Origin: Strigamia acuminata
Lineage: Eukaryota; Arthropoda; Chilopoda; Geophilomorpha; Linotaeniidae
Reading direction: 5' to 3'
Assembly: GCA_949358305.1 (NCBI GenBank)
Contig: OX442314.1
Span: forward strand, 34,529,608-34,593,607
DNA length: 64,000 nucleotides
This document shows positions 44,722 to 54,385 of the stretch, piece by piece. Both the position numbers and the translations under genes were made by a program. The notes under the pieces are model-generated. The model was not told where the DNA came from. It did not search any database and saw only the letters and a program-made list of their open reading frames with translations. Numbering within the stretch: position 1 is the first letter of the stretch; every line of letters begins with the position of its first letter.

Positions 44722-45806
44722 AAACGAGTAGGTTTTCGACGAAAACGAATACGTTTTAAACGAAAACGATGCGTTTTAGACGAAAACGTTTCGTTTTAGA
44801 AACGTCTTTAAACGCAATTTTAATTTTTTTTTGGGGGGGGGGGCTGGGGGCGGGAGGTCGGACAATATCGGCGCAGGTATCGGTATCGGCCGATATTCGG
44901 TTGCCGATTATTGGTATCGGCGATACTACAAAATACTGGTATCGGTCAAAGTCTAGTTTTGATGTGTTTTATTAAATTTTAGGCGCTTTTAAAAGTACTT
45001 TATTTTGACGCCGAAAGTTCCGTTAAAAAACACGATTGGCGTCCATTTTGAATTAGCCATCAATCATTCGCACGAGTGAATGGAGAAGAGGAGCGGGACA
45101 TCAAGGTCACTTCTACGACTTAAAGTTGAGCACTGAAGGGTGTAGTCACAAGTGACGTCACTATCCAATAAATAATAGAGCTATGTTTGCTCCTCACACA
45201 TATTTTTTTTTTAAAAATTTAAACAATTAATTGATTTAATAGCAGTAAAAGGTTATGGGTTCTGGAAAAATATGGAAATGAACGAATGGAAGAACTACCA
45301 GATCATCGGACAAAGTAAGTTTTTTTTATTTATTTTTTTTTTTATGTATTAACCCTAGCCAACACTCGGTTACTTTTACAGCTAAATAATCGAAAGCCAC
45401 AACTCATAACCTTTTACCTTTATATCGTAAGAGGTTAAAGGTTAGGTTAGGTTAGGTTAGGTTAGCCCGACACTTTTACAGCTAACCTTTTACCTTTACA
45501 TCGTAAGAGGTTAGAGGTTAGGTTAGGTTAACTTAGGTTAGGTTAGCCCGACACTTTTACGGCTAAAATATTCGAAAGCAAAATATTTTTAATTTTGAAA
45601 TGTCGGTTTTGGAGTTGAAATGAAGTTTAACATGGGATCTTATGTGATCCAGTCCCCTGGTTTTTACTACAACACATTTTGATTGGTCTTTTCAATGAAT
45701 AAAATGTTTTGTGTATAAATTATTACTTAGACTGCAAAAAAAATTGATTTGGAGTTTGAATCAGCTCATGTGGTGGCTGATCAAATACTTTTTGCCAGGG
45801 GTTGTA
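44722..45806 (-). repeat. Right arm of the large inverted repeat
   Basis: Inverted partner of 33479-34682, beginning directly at the outer edge of the Copia 3' LTR. It contains the G-rich tract at 44832-44856 and TTAGG blocks at 45439-45466 and 45516-45547. The outer end reads CCAGGGGTTGTA. Confidence 0.88.
45439..45547 (+). repeat. Interstitial TTAGG telomere-type repeats (right arm)
   Basis: GGTTAGGTTAGGTTAGG at 45439-45466 and a broken block at 45516-45547, the inverted equivalents of 33892-33995. Confidence 0.75.
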
Positions 45807-45959
45807 GTAGATCATGTTCTCGGAACATTGTGAAGGGGGAGTGTTTGGAAATGATGGGACGGATTTGCATTAGTGTGCAGTGGTCAGCTATTTTGCACAG
45901 AGGAGGAAGGGAAGAGATAGGTGGATAGGCCGGTGTTAGAAGGTTAGGGTTTGATTAGG

Positions 45960-46457
45960 CCAGAAATGTTTTGTGGCAATGATAGCGCGGAGCTTGTTGT
46001 GTTTTACCAGGGCCTTAAAGTGATGACAGGCGATTTTGTAGTTAGTTTGGTTAGTATGACGGTGAAAGAAAAGTATAGTTTTGATTTTTTTGGAGTTTTG
46101 TGAGGTCGGCGGACCACCAGGGTTTGGGATTTCTGCGAGTCATGGCCGAAAGAGGGCGTGTTTGTTTAGTTAAGATTTTAGAAATATTTCTTGTGAAAAA
46201 CATTATTTTGGCGTCAGGGTCAGGTGAATCAATGAGAGATTGCCAATTGATGTTTAAAATGTCACATAGTATGTGGTACCAGTTGCAATTTTTAAATGCA
46301 TACATAGGTAGGCGGAGATGGGGAGGAAATAGGTTTGAGAAGAGTGAGGGACAGGGGAACCACTTTATGGTCAAGCCTGTCCAGGTCAGTGAGAATACAA
46401 TAGATGATAGTGAGATTTTTAAACAAGAATATTTGATTGATGAGTATATGTGGTGGT
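45960..46457 (-). pseudogene. Non-LTR retrotransposon (Jockey/CR1-like) fragment
   Basis: Minus-strand frame reading SSIVFSLTWTGLTIKWFP, NWYHILCDILNINWQSLI and RRNPKPWWSADLTKLQKN. This is the linker between the endonuclease and reverse transcriptase of LINEs. A frameshift near 46075 leads to HHFKALVKHNKLRAIIATK. It is cut at 46457 by the LTR of Copia 2. Neither catalytic domain is present. Confidence 0.75.
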
Positions 46458-46487
46458 TGTTGAGTAATTACGTGTTGATAAATTACG

Positions 46488-48148
46488 GGAGTTACTTTAG
46501 AATAAAGCCCGCTTCAGAACGGGCCCAAAATTTTTTTACTTACTAATTAAAGCGTGCTGTGTCCAAAAATGACACCTAAAATTGTCAGAAATGAAGCGTT
46601 CCAGTCGAAAACAGCTTCGGACTACGTCAAATGCATGGCCGCCATTATCGCTCGATGCAGCAGCGCCACCTTGCGAGCGTTAGTATCACTAAAAGTAAAC
46701 AAACCGAAGCAATGGCGGAAGCCCAACCTCGTTTGAATTTGTTTGCGCTTTCGCAGAAGTTTACAACCATGGACACCTGTCTCAAATGGCTATGGGAGCA
46801 ACGCTTACTTCCCAGAGCCAGGACCTGGTCCAAGTGTCGTTGTTCAATGACACTAGACACAAACAAACATGGTTTGGGGGCGTTCAGGTGCAGAAGATCG
46901 CGTGCGGGACAAACTGGAAGTTCACTCCAGGTGTCGTTGGCAAAGAACACCTGGTTTGAAAACAGCCATCTCCCACCCGAAATTTGCATCCTACTCACAT
47001 ATGCGTTTTCGACGAAAATGTCGTATGAAATGGCGGCCAGGGAATGCTCGATTCGCGACAGTGTGTTGTACTCATACTGTCGTGAAACGTGCATGGTTGC
47101 CCTCGACACAAAGTTTGAGTCAAATGGCAAAATCGTGGGACCCGGGCGCGTGGTTGAGATCGATGAGTCAAAGATAGGCCGTCGAAAGTACGAAAGGGGA
47201 AGGATCGTGGAAAGCAGTTGGGTCCTCGGGATGATCGAAACGGGGACCAGCGGAAAATTTCGAATGGAAATTTGCCCGAATAACAAAAGGGACGCACAAA
47301 CCCTCCTCACCTTGATCCACAAGCACGTCGAAAACGGAACGACCATCATAACAGATTGTTGGAAAGGTTACAGCAATCTGGACGAGGATGGTTTCCAACA
47401 TCTTACCGTCAACCACTCGTGTAACTTTGTGGATCCGGACACTTGGGCCAACACGCAAACCATTGAGTCGAACTGGCGGCCACTGAAGAGAAGACTCACC
47501 AGACGTGGGATCACAGCCGAATACCTCGCCGATCACCTCTACGAGTACCTGTGGCTCAAAGACAAGAGCAACCAAGGCGTCCTGGATGACATCAGGGCAT
47601 TGTATCCAGGAGGACACTAAAAGTAATCGTTTATTTCATTTCATTTCAATTCATTTCATTTTATTTCATTTCTTTCATTTTCTTTCATTTTCTTTCATTT
47701 TCTTTCGGTCTCTCTTTTTATCTATGCTCTGCTGCGCTCCGCATAGATCCTCGCTGCGCTCGGCCTTTGCTATGCATCCCTCACAACCACCGATTACCAC
47801 TAACGCGATAATGGCGTCGACGCGGCTGTGCATTCCGTGCCATTTTATTTCATTTGTTTCATTTCGTTTCATTTTATTTCGATCTCTCTTTTTATCTATG
47901 CTCCGCTGCGCTCTGCATAGATCCTCGCGCTCGGCCTTTACTATACATTCCTCGCAACCACCGATTACCACTAACGCAATAATGGCGTCCGCTCGGCCGT
48001 GCATTCGACGTAGTCCGAAGCTGTTTTTCGACCGGAACGCTTCATTTCCGACAATTTTAAATGTCATTTTCGGAGACAGCACGTTGTAATTAGTTATTAA
48101 AAAAATTTTGGGCCCATTCCGAAGCGGGCCCTATTCTAAAGTAAGCCT
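46488..48148 (+). mobile_element. Intact Merlin DNA transposon
   Basis: 1661 bp, with ~150-bp terminal inverted repeats (46488 to ~46650 and ~48000 to 48148) sharing TTACTTTAGAATA and GGGCCCAAAATTTTTTTA. The 8-bp target duplication AAATTACG is perfect (46480-46487 and 48149-48156). A single open transposase gene lies inside. The 3' part has TTTCATTTCA microsatellite and a ~170-bp tandem duplication (47711-47840 and 47883-48010). Merlin, related to bacterial IS1016, makes 8-9 bp duplications. Confidence 0.93.
46712..47620 (+). CDS. Merlin (ISXO2-like) DDE transposase
   Basis: 302 residues from ATG 46712; the same frame is open 27 codons upstream from ATG 46631, but the short form begins in typical Merlin sequence (LNLFALSQKF). 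Catalytic residues fit DD36E: Asp151 in VVEIDESKIGRRKYERGR, Asp215 in TIITDCWKGY, Glu252 in NTQTIESNWRPLKRR. N-terminal Cys residues (SKCRCSM, AFRCRR) may form the zinc-binding part. The ISXO2 marks RDAQTLLTLI and NFVDPDTWANTQ are present. No stop or frameshift; it could act on the surrounding inverted repeats. Confidence 0.93.
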   Translation: MAEAQPRLNLFALSQKFTTMDTCLKWLWEQRLLPRARTWSKCRCSMTLDTNKHGLGAFRCRRSRAGQTGSSLQVSLAKNTWFENSHLPPEICILLTYAFSTKMSYEMAARECSIRDSVLYSYCRETCMVALDTKFESNGKIVGPGRVVEIDESKIGRRKYERGRIVESSWVLGMIETGTSGKFRMEICPNNKRDAQTLLTLIHKHVENGTTIITDCWKGYSNLDEDGFQHLTVNHSCNFVDPDTWANTQTIESNWRPLKRRLTRRGITAEYLADHLYEYLWLKDKSNQGVLDDIRALYPGGH

Positions 48149-48595
48149 AAATTACGTGTGCATTACCCCTTTGTTTTTCTGTTGTCCCGTCAACCGAGCC
48201 GTCATTGTAATGATTGCATGTGCCTAATGTATTATTGCTCTTGGTGTTCCTTTACGGCTCGCCATATTGCTCTTGGTGCTAAGTAAAACATTCTTTGTTC
48301 TTGTTATTCAAACCGATCAATACGCCTCACAAAGTGGTAGCAGAGCCAGGTTGCTGAAGAAGCAGTCCACGGTCAACTGCAGACGTTTTTGCTCCGCTCC
48401 TAAACAGAACGAAGCGTGCAAAAGGAAGTTTTTCAGGAAAAAAAAACGACGCATTATTTGCCAAACCAATGGCGGACGTATCATGAATCAGCAAGTTCAC
48501 TGAATCGAATCGAATTACTAAATGTTCGTAATTATTTCGTATAGCAATTTAAAGTAAAAACCTTGCTGAAAGCAAAAGGACTGTCCAGCGCAATC

Positions 48596-48802
48596 ATGGA
48601 CAACGAACCGGAAAAACCGGTCTCTGGAGCAGCTGACCACGCCGCAAAGGAAACTACGTATAAAGAATGGGTGAAGAAAAACAACGAAGCGTTGGGCATT
48701 CTGGCGGTGACCATATCCGATGAAGAAGCGACGAGCTGCTTGAATATGAAAAGCACAAAAGAAATATGGGAGATGCTGAAAACACAAGCACGGAACTCGT
48801 AA
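48596..48802 (+). pseudogene. Copia 2 Gag fragment
   Basis: ATG 48596 lies in a Copia Gag context (YKEWVKKNNEALGILAVTISDEEA, STKEIWEMLKTQ). It ends at TAA 48800 and further gag sequence shifts frame. A 230-bp foreign insertion (about 48920-49160) precedes the rest. Confidence 0.7.
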
Positions 48803-48902
48803 ATATACGTATGCATTCGGATGAGACGGCTGACCACTACTTGTACATTAGTCGAGCACGATCCATTGAAGCAAAAGCCAAAGCAGTGGGACGGGACATT
48901 CC

Positions 48903-49165
48903 CGTCCGTGAGATCATTTTGTAAACTTATTAAAAGCTGACTTCGAATAAAAATGGCGGACCCGCTGGTCCGCAACGCACACACGACTTAGTTTAAATTC
49001 AAAGTGATCTTTATTAACAAATTACTACATTTAAATACAATAAAGCTTGGTTCCCATTGGCTCCGACACTTGGACGCCTATCGGACGTATTGGCGTCACG
49101 TCCAAGCGCCCCCTAGCGACGTATTATCGTCCGTCTCGAAACCCGAAACTCCACAATTTTATATG
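48903..49165. other. Unassigned insertion in Copia 2 gag
   Basis: Non-coding stretch between two gag pieces with GGCGGACCCGCTGGTCCGC (a dyad) and TTTATTAACAAATTACTAC. It interrupts the gag sequence and is probably a small mobile element, but no terminal repeats could be fixed. Confidence 0.35.
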
Positions 49166-50714
49166 TCACAAAGGGTTTGACAACCAAATACCTTCATATT
49201 GCACGTGATTTTCGAAGTCGCCCTGACGCCAAAATGGAAGATCTGCGAAGGTCTCTTCTTCTCGAGGATGAGTGGGGAACCCCAGCTGGCAATTCGACAA
49301 CGATAATTGCGTTCAAAGCGCAAGCAGGAAAAAATTCCTGCGGGAAAAAAATCGCGCGACGGAAACAAGAGAGTTTGCTGCGAGTGTGGCAGAGCGGGCC
49401 ACATCGCCAAAAACTGTTGGGTTCGATTTCCCGACAAACGCCCAAAGCAGCAACCAAAAGAATCGGCAAAAATGGCGCAAAACCCAGCTCCACAGCACGC
49501 GTGCGTCGCAATGTCAACACACACAACGCGCGCACAGACGGAAGTGCCGCACCACGCGTTTGTTGTCGATTTGGACGACGACGGTTCAACCAAATCCGAC
49601 TGGATTTTGGATTCCGGTGCATCCGCGCACATGTCGTGTCATCGCGAGTGGTTCTCGACATTGGAGAAAATCGAAACGACTGTCACTACAGCAAAAAAGG
49701 GCACAAAACTGCTGGCAAAAGGAAGAGGCGAAATTATCATCAATTGTCGCTCATCAGATACAACAGCAACTAAGGTCACGTTGCTTAACGTTTTGTACGT
49801 TCCCGACCTAAAGAGAAACTTGTTGTCAATCCCGAGAATGACAGCTAAGAAATACAAAGTAGTTTTTGATGATCAAATGGCCAATATTGTGGATCCGCTT
49901 GAGCACACCACCGCACGAGGGAAGCGGCAACAACTGAGACTGCAGACATGACTGAGAAGACTTTATGGCACAAACGATTGTGCCACGTTAATCAAAAGAC
50001 ACTCAACAAGATGCGTGAAAAACTGCGTGATGACAAAACCCAATGGGAACGTGGTCCCGGAAGAAATGTGAACAGGGAAAAAACCCACTGTCGTATTTCT
50101 TCGCATTTTTGGCTGTGCGGCATGGCTGCACGTGCCCAATGAGCACCGACGAAAGCTTGACAGCAAGGCCCGACATGGCATTTTTGTTGACTATTCAGTC
50201 TCTCGAAAAGCGTACCGGGTATTCATCCCGGAAGTCAATGATGTACTCGAGGGCAGATCGATTGCCTTCGACGAAAACGTCCGGGGGGCCGAGGTTCTTG
50301 GCCTAAACCGAAACAACGACGAGCAACGACGTTTTTGCGCAATACACGAATCGGACATCTTCCCAGACGAGCCAATACTTGGCGAGATAGTGGATCAACC
50401 GCAGCAGAACAAAGCGGAACAGCGTGATGGAGAGCCTGTGCGTGCTCCTGCTGGTCAACCAAGGGCGACGACAGTCGAAGCAGTCAATATGTGCCACGAG
50501 ATTGAGAAGCAACAGCATGAGCAGCAGTTAATCGCTTCAGGCGTGCGACGCTCGCAACGGTTGGCAGAGCGTTGCAAATTCGCAAACCTCGCAGACAACG
50601 TGGGCAGCGAACTATTCACGCCAGAGACATGGGATGAGGCAATGAAGTGCCCAGACCGTGACAAATGGATTGAAGCGATGGAGAACGAGATTGATTCTTT
50701 GAAGGTGACTCAGG
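49166..50714 (+). pseudogene. Copia 2 Gag end and Pol remnants
   Basis: A frame 49307-49951 holds the knuckle CCECGRAGHIAKNC and protease DSGASAHMS with LNVLYVPDLKRNLLSI. It then stops; a second frame at 49948 has LWHKRLCHVNQKTL (pre-integrase). The integrase core is missing. From 50132 comes the post-integrase part (ARHGIFVDYSVSRKAYRVF), then DEAMKCPDRDKWIEAMENEIDSL at the reverse transcriptase start, and homology ends. Multiple deletions make it dead. Confidence 0.85.
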
Positions 50715-50839
50715 TGCCTATTCCGCAAAGCCAAGGGTGTCTAAGTATGCTGGCCCTTGTGTTTAATCCTTCCCTCCATGGTTCAATCTGCTCACCTGTG
50801 TTGAGTGACATGGAGCCACTGTTATTCTTCCCCTAATGT

Positions 50840-51136
50840 TGTTTATATCTAGCTTGCCTTTCTGACCGAGACCGCACGATCAGAAAGGGTTATTTGTGAC
50901 GAGACCCAAATGTCACAAAGAACCCAAAGTGCAATCAACTTGTATTGAAGATCGGGTTACAATAACTGGCAAAACTACCGGTAGGGGCAGCTGGGGGAAT
51001 CAACTTACCGTTAGAGGTGGAAATGTTAATAGTGAATAGTGATTTATTAATGATTTGGATGATTCTGGAAGAAAAAAACAGGAAGCACTTTAATTTATTT
51101 TGTTTTTTTTTTTACATTAAAATGGGGGGCAGTTAA
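50840..51136. other. Region without a supported gene
   Basis: Mixed composition with no recognised element. It contains GGTTATTTGTGACGAGACCC-type sequence and a T-rich tract near 51105. Confidence 0.3.
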
Positions 51137-51481
51137 ATACTTTTAACTACCTTCAACTGGACCAACCGTTACACCGACCGTGTTCTACGAACAAATTCAA
51201 GATTCAACTTTGATACGAGTTTGGCCAATGCCGCTCACCTATTCAACTTTCGAGTGAGGAAGGATACCTTCAACGATGTTAATGCTTGGTCTTGCTATGA
51301 CTTCAATCACTACCAAGACGTCCCGAACGGTTGGGTTGCTACTCGCAACTAACTATTTGAGTTCAGGCAGGTGGGACCTTGGAATGTGGACGATTTTATT
51401 AACGCTCCACATTCCAAGAGTACCCACTTATTAGAGTTCGTCCTAGCGCACAAAACTGCTGTTGGAAGAAAGACCTCTTAG
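51137..51481 (+). pseudogene. Coding-like frame with one internal stop, unknown family
   Basis: 71 codons with strongly protein-like composition (FNWTNRYTDRVLRTNSRFNFD, HLFNFRVRKDTFNDVNAW cut at 20 here) to TAA 51350. The same frame continues 43 codons (FRQVGPWNVDDFINA, LLEFVLAHKTAVG) to TAG 51479. The rich aromatic and Asn content and coherence across the stop argue for a decayed gene. I recognise no family; a transposon, host or viral origin are all open. Confidence 0.35.
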
Positions 51482-51559
51482 TCTTTCTCGGTCCATAAAA
51501 CGTTTCTGACCTTACCCTTACCAACCCCTTTCTGTCCATAGAACCACCCCATCGAAGGG

Positions 51560-52170
51560 GGTTTCTTCATTTCGTCGCCCTTCATTTCGTCGCCGTGTCA
51601 TTTCGTCGCCGTTTTTGGCGACGAAATGACACCCAAAACGGAAAAAGGGCGACGAAATGAAGGGCGACGAAATGATACAGTTGAACAACCAAAACAAACC
51701 AAACCGAACAGAAGGGCGACGAAATGACACGGCGACGAAATGATACTGCTAAGTATTTGGCCACAAGTTTGCCAGAATTTGGCCACAATTTGGTAAGAAT
51801 TTATCTACAATTTGGCCACAATGTTGCCACAATTTGGTCAGAATTTGGCCACAAGTTTGCCAGAATTTGGCCACAATTTGGTAAGAATTTATCTACAATT
51901 TGGCCACAATGTTGCCACAATTTGGTCAGAATTTGGCCACAAGTTTGCCAGAATTTGGCCACAATTTGGCGAAATGCCACAACAATGACATGGCGACGAA
52001 ATGATATGGCGACGAAATTATATGGCGACGAAATGATAGGGCAACGAAATGAAAGGGCGACGAAATGATATGTTGATGAAATAAGGGCGACGAAATGAAA
52101 TAAAAAATTTCAACTCAGCCTTTATTAAAAAAAAGTACGGGGGCGACGAAATGAATGGCAACGAAATGAA
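51560..52170. repeat. Island of GGCGACGAAATGA motifs around an 88-bp tandem repeat
   Basis: The 13-mer GGCGACGAAATGA or close variants occurs about fifteen times, first inverted (TCATTTCGTCGCC, 51570-51612), then direct. The first inverted and direct copies form a hairpin around 51612. Between the flanking motif clusters an 88-bp unit starting TTTGGCCACAAGTTTGCC repeats about 2.6 times (51756, 51844, 51932). No coding capacity. Confidence 0.85.
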
Positions 52171-52179
52171 TGGACTTCC

Positions 52180-52248
52180 ATCGAAGTGGTCTAAGTAAGA
52201 TAACCGGTTCTAAACCGGGAGATTTAGGTTCATACCCTAACTTCGATA
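52180..52248 (+). tRNA. tRNA-shaped sequence, anticodon position CTA, CCA encoded
   Basis: Acceptor stem 52180-52186/52241-52247 pairs 7 of 7; the D-stem pairs 4 of 4 with one G-U; the anticodon stem 4 of 5; the T-stem TTAGG/CCTAA 5 of 5 with a 7-base loop TTCATAC. The loop TTCTAAA places CTA at the anticodon. Base 73 is A, followed by CCA (52249-52251). Against a working gene: no GG in a short D-loop and T instead of A at the position equivalent to 58. It may be an organelle-type or tRNA-derived sequence, or a pseudogene. Confidence 0.35.
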
Positions 52249-52251
52249 CCA

Positions 52252-52849
52252 TTGTTCCCATTGTATCGTCGCATGTTGGTGGTGAATAGAATTGCCAAAA
52301 CACTTTTAAAGTTTGTGCAAAAACTTGTAATAACCTGCTTACTGGTACTAAGCTTTATGTCAGGCCTTTTGAAATCACAAAAAGGATTTATACAGGATAC
52401 CAAACTAGAGTTTTCCGTGTATAACATTCTCCGCAGTTACTAACTGCGATATGAAAAAGTTAATGCTTTGGCAAACTTTCTCTGCAACCTGAGAAACAGC
52501 CAGCTACCCGTCAGTCGTTACCAATTAGCTAGTCACGAGTAATCAAGATTCACATTGGTGATTTGAAGAAAGCCTCTAGACAACTGCTGTGCTTTGCTTC
52601 ACTGCATGTTCCACTCCTATTAACTTATAACACTCTTTCCACAGCGCCCCCTGTATTTTTAACCGGTGAATAAATAAGTTATGTAAAGCCTTTGGCTTCA
52701 ATCACTTAAACAAATGTCATATTTTGGATGTTCAATAATCTCGAAAGAGGAAGTAATCCCTAGAATAGGTTCAATAATAGTTCTGCATCGAGGAGACATT
52801 AGGCGCGTGCAATCACGTCTCTTCTCACAGTCGGCCAATCGGCACCTGT
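52252..52849. other. Mixed repeats, no gene
   Basis: Holds a partial third copy (52467-52580) of the 11583/16711 repeat, with CAAACTTTCTCTGCAACC and GTTACCAATTAGC. Otherwise nothing is recognised. Confidence 0.5.
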
Positions 52850-53279
52850 CGCAATTGCAAGCTCCAGGAGCAGAACGTGACGGTCAAAGAGAACTGGACC
52901 GTCGACGTGGACGACATGTGTTCGGGCCGATTGGTCTACTCGATAATTGAAGGCAACGACGGCGAGTATTCTCTCTAGACAAAATCAGCGGTCAGTTGGC
53001 AGTGAGACTGATGCCACAGCCATTCGCTTTTTGGTCGTGGGCATCAAGGACAGAGGGAGTCAGCCGCTCAGCTCAACACCCACGGTGACCGTCGTGATTG
53101 AGGAGATCAACGACCAAGCGCCCAAATTTGCGCACAACCATTTCCACCAACTCGTGTCCGAAGAAGTCAGCATCGGCTACAATGTGACCAGAGTCGAAGT
53201 GGTGGACAAGGATTCGGCCGAAAACACGCATCTCGCATACAGCATGAGATCGGACGAACCGCACGCAAAACGTGAATGA
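52850..53279 (+). pseudogene. Cadherin-repeat pseudogene fragment
   Basis: Pieces of extracellular cadherin domains in at least two frames: NVTVKENWTVDVDD and GRLVYSIIEGNDG, a break near 52975, then VGIKDRGSQPLSSTPTVTVVI followed by EEINDQAPKF, the DxNDxxPxF calcium-linker signature, and VSEEVSIGYNVTRVEVVDKDS. It ends at TGA 53277. Frame breaks and no flanking splice sites indicate a dead fragment of a cadherin/protocadherin gene. Confidence 0.75.
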
Positions 53280-53806
53280 TACCCGGACAGTGTTTTAAGA
53301 CAGGATGCTGTGCAGGAGCTAGTTTCTTTGTTTAATTTTCTCATTGGCCACTTCAAATAGGCCTACTATTTGCTGTGTTCTCTGATCATTTGTGTCTTTT
53401 TAAGTTATCTTTAACATCAACTGAAGTAATGTAAGGTTTTTGTGTTTGCTTCTAAGTTTGTTAAATGCTCAGGTTTTTAGTTTGAATTAGGGTTTCTGTT
53501 TTCCCGCCTTTTTAAAATTCCCGGTTCCCGGTACAAAAATGGCCGGTACTCCCGGGAAATCGGTACTCCCGGGACCAAAACAAGTCAGGCCAGAGGCATC
53601 TATTCAGCATCTATTGTTTCTCATTTTTATTTTGTGTGTTATTTTCTACAAACAATCTGTTGCTTTCACATGCTGGTGAATCTTTATTGTTATCGTTAGA
53701 TTTTCTCAAAACTTTAAAGAGTAAACATCTTATTTCTTTTTCTTCTTTTCAACATCAGTAAAGCATTTCCACTACACATTCTGAAGGCAGCTGTTGAGCT
53801 GCAACT
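53280..53806. other. Region without a supported gene
   Basis: AT-rich. A short dyad-rich block at 53515-53580 repeats CCGGTACTCCCGGGA twice. It might be the edge of a small element. Confidence 0.4.
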
Positions 53807-54385
53807 GTGCTCTTCACATCAATCACGTCGTCGTCATCGACAGCTTTCGGCGTCGAAAAACTGGACGGCACCAATTACATGAGCTGGGCCTTCAACACGA
53901 AGTTAGTTCTCGTTGGAAAACAACTCTTCAAAGTGGTTGACGATACCGAAAAGGAGAAAGAACCGACAAAGTTGGAGGAAAAGCATAGCAAAGCTTATGC
54001 CATCTTCGGTTTAACAATTAAAGCGCAGCAGCAACAGCATATATGCTCCTTGAAGACGCCAAAGGAGGCTTGGGAAGCCTTAAAGAAAATTTATGAGCCG
54101 AAAAATCCATTAAGGATCGTACAACTTAGAAAGGAGTTGTACACAACTCAGAAAAGTCAAGACATAACGATAGAAAGTTATTTGTCAAAAATGACCGAGT
54201 GCGCCAAACGCCTGACTAACGCAAGACAAACCGTATCGAATACGGACTTGGCTTGGACGCTTTTATGCGGACTCGGCAATGAATATGAGTCCCTGATCAT
54301 GTCCGTGCATTTGCTTTCTGAAACCGACTTCACAACAAAGTGCATGAGAGAGAAATGCTGTGGTCAGAATCGTCACGACGGTTGA
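53807..54385 (+). pseudogene. Copia 3 Gag
   Basis: Open for 192 codons with VEKLDGTNYMSWAFNTKLVL, TPKEAWEALKKIYEP and LRKELYTTQKSQD, a standard Copia Gag. No ATG in native position is visible. The knuckle region lies beyond a stop at 54435-54500 and reads CLNCGKFGHFARDS, with the last Cys replaced. Confidence 0.8.

Larger units (their letters stand above)
46458..50714 (+). mobile_element. Copia retrotransposon 2, 3'-truncated, LTR split by Merlin
   Basis: The 5' LTR starts TGTTGAGTAATTACG at 46458, is interrupted at 46487 by the Merlin element, resumes at 48157 and ends CTCACA at 48331. A primer site TGGTAGCAGAGCC follows at 48335-48347, the usual Copia type. Gag and Pol remnants follow. No 3' LTR is found; homology stops at the start of reverse transcriptase near 50708. 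Confidence 0.85.

Noticed and set aside
33479-45806. Polinton/Maverick or other giant viral-type transposon
   Set aside because: No DNA polymerase B, retroviral-type integrase of Polinton kind, or capsid genes lie between the arms; the content is Copia and shuffled gene A.
46554-46711. Longer N-terminus for the Merlin transposase
   Set aside because: The sequence before ATG 46712 lies in the terminal inverted repeat and is shared with the non-coding right end.
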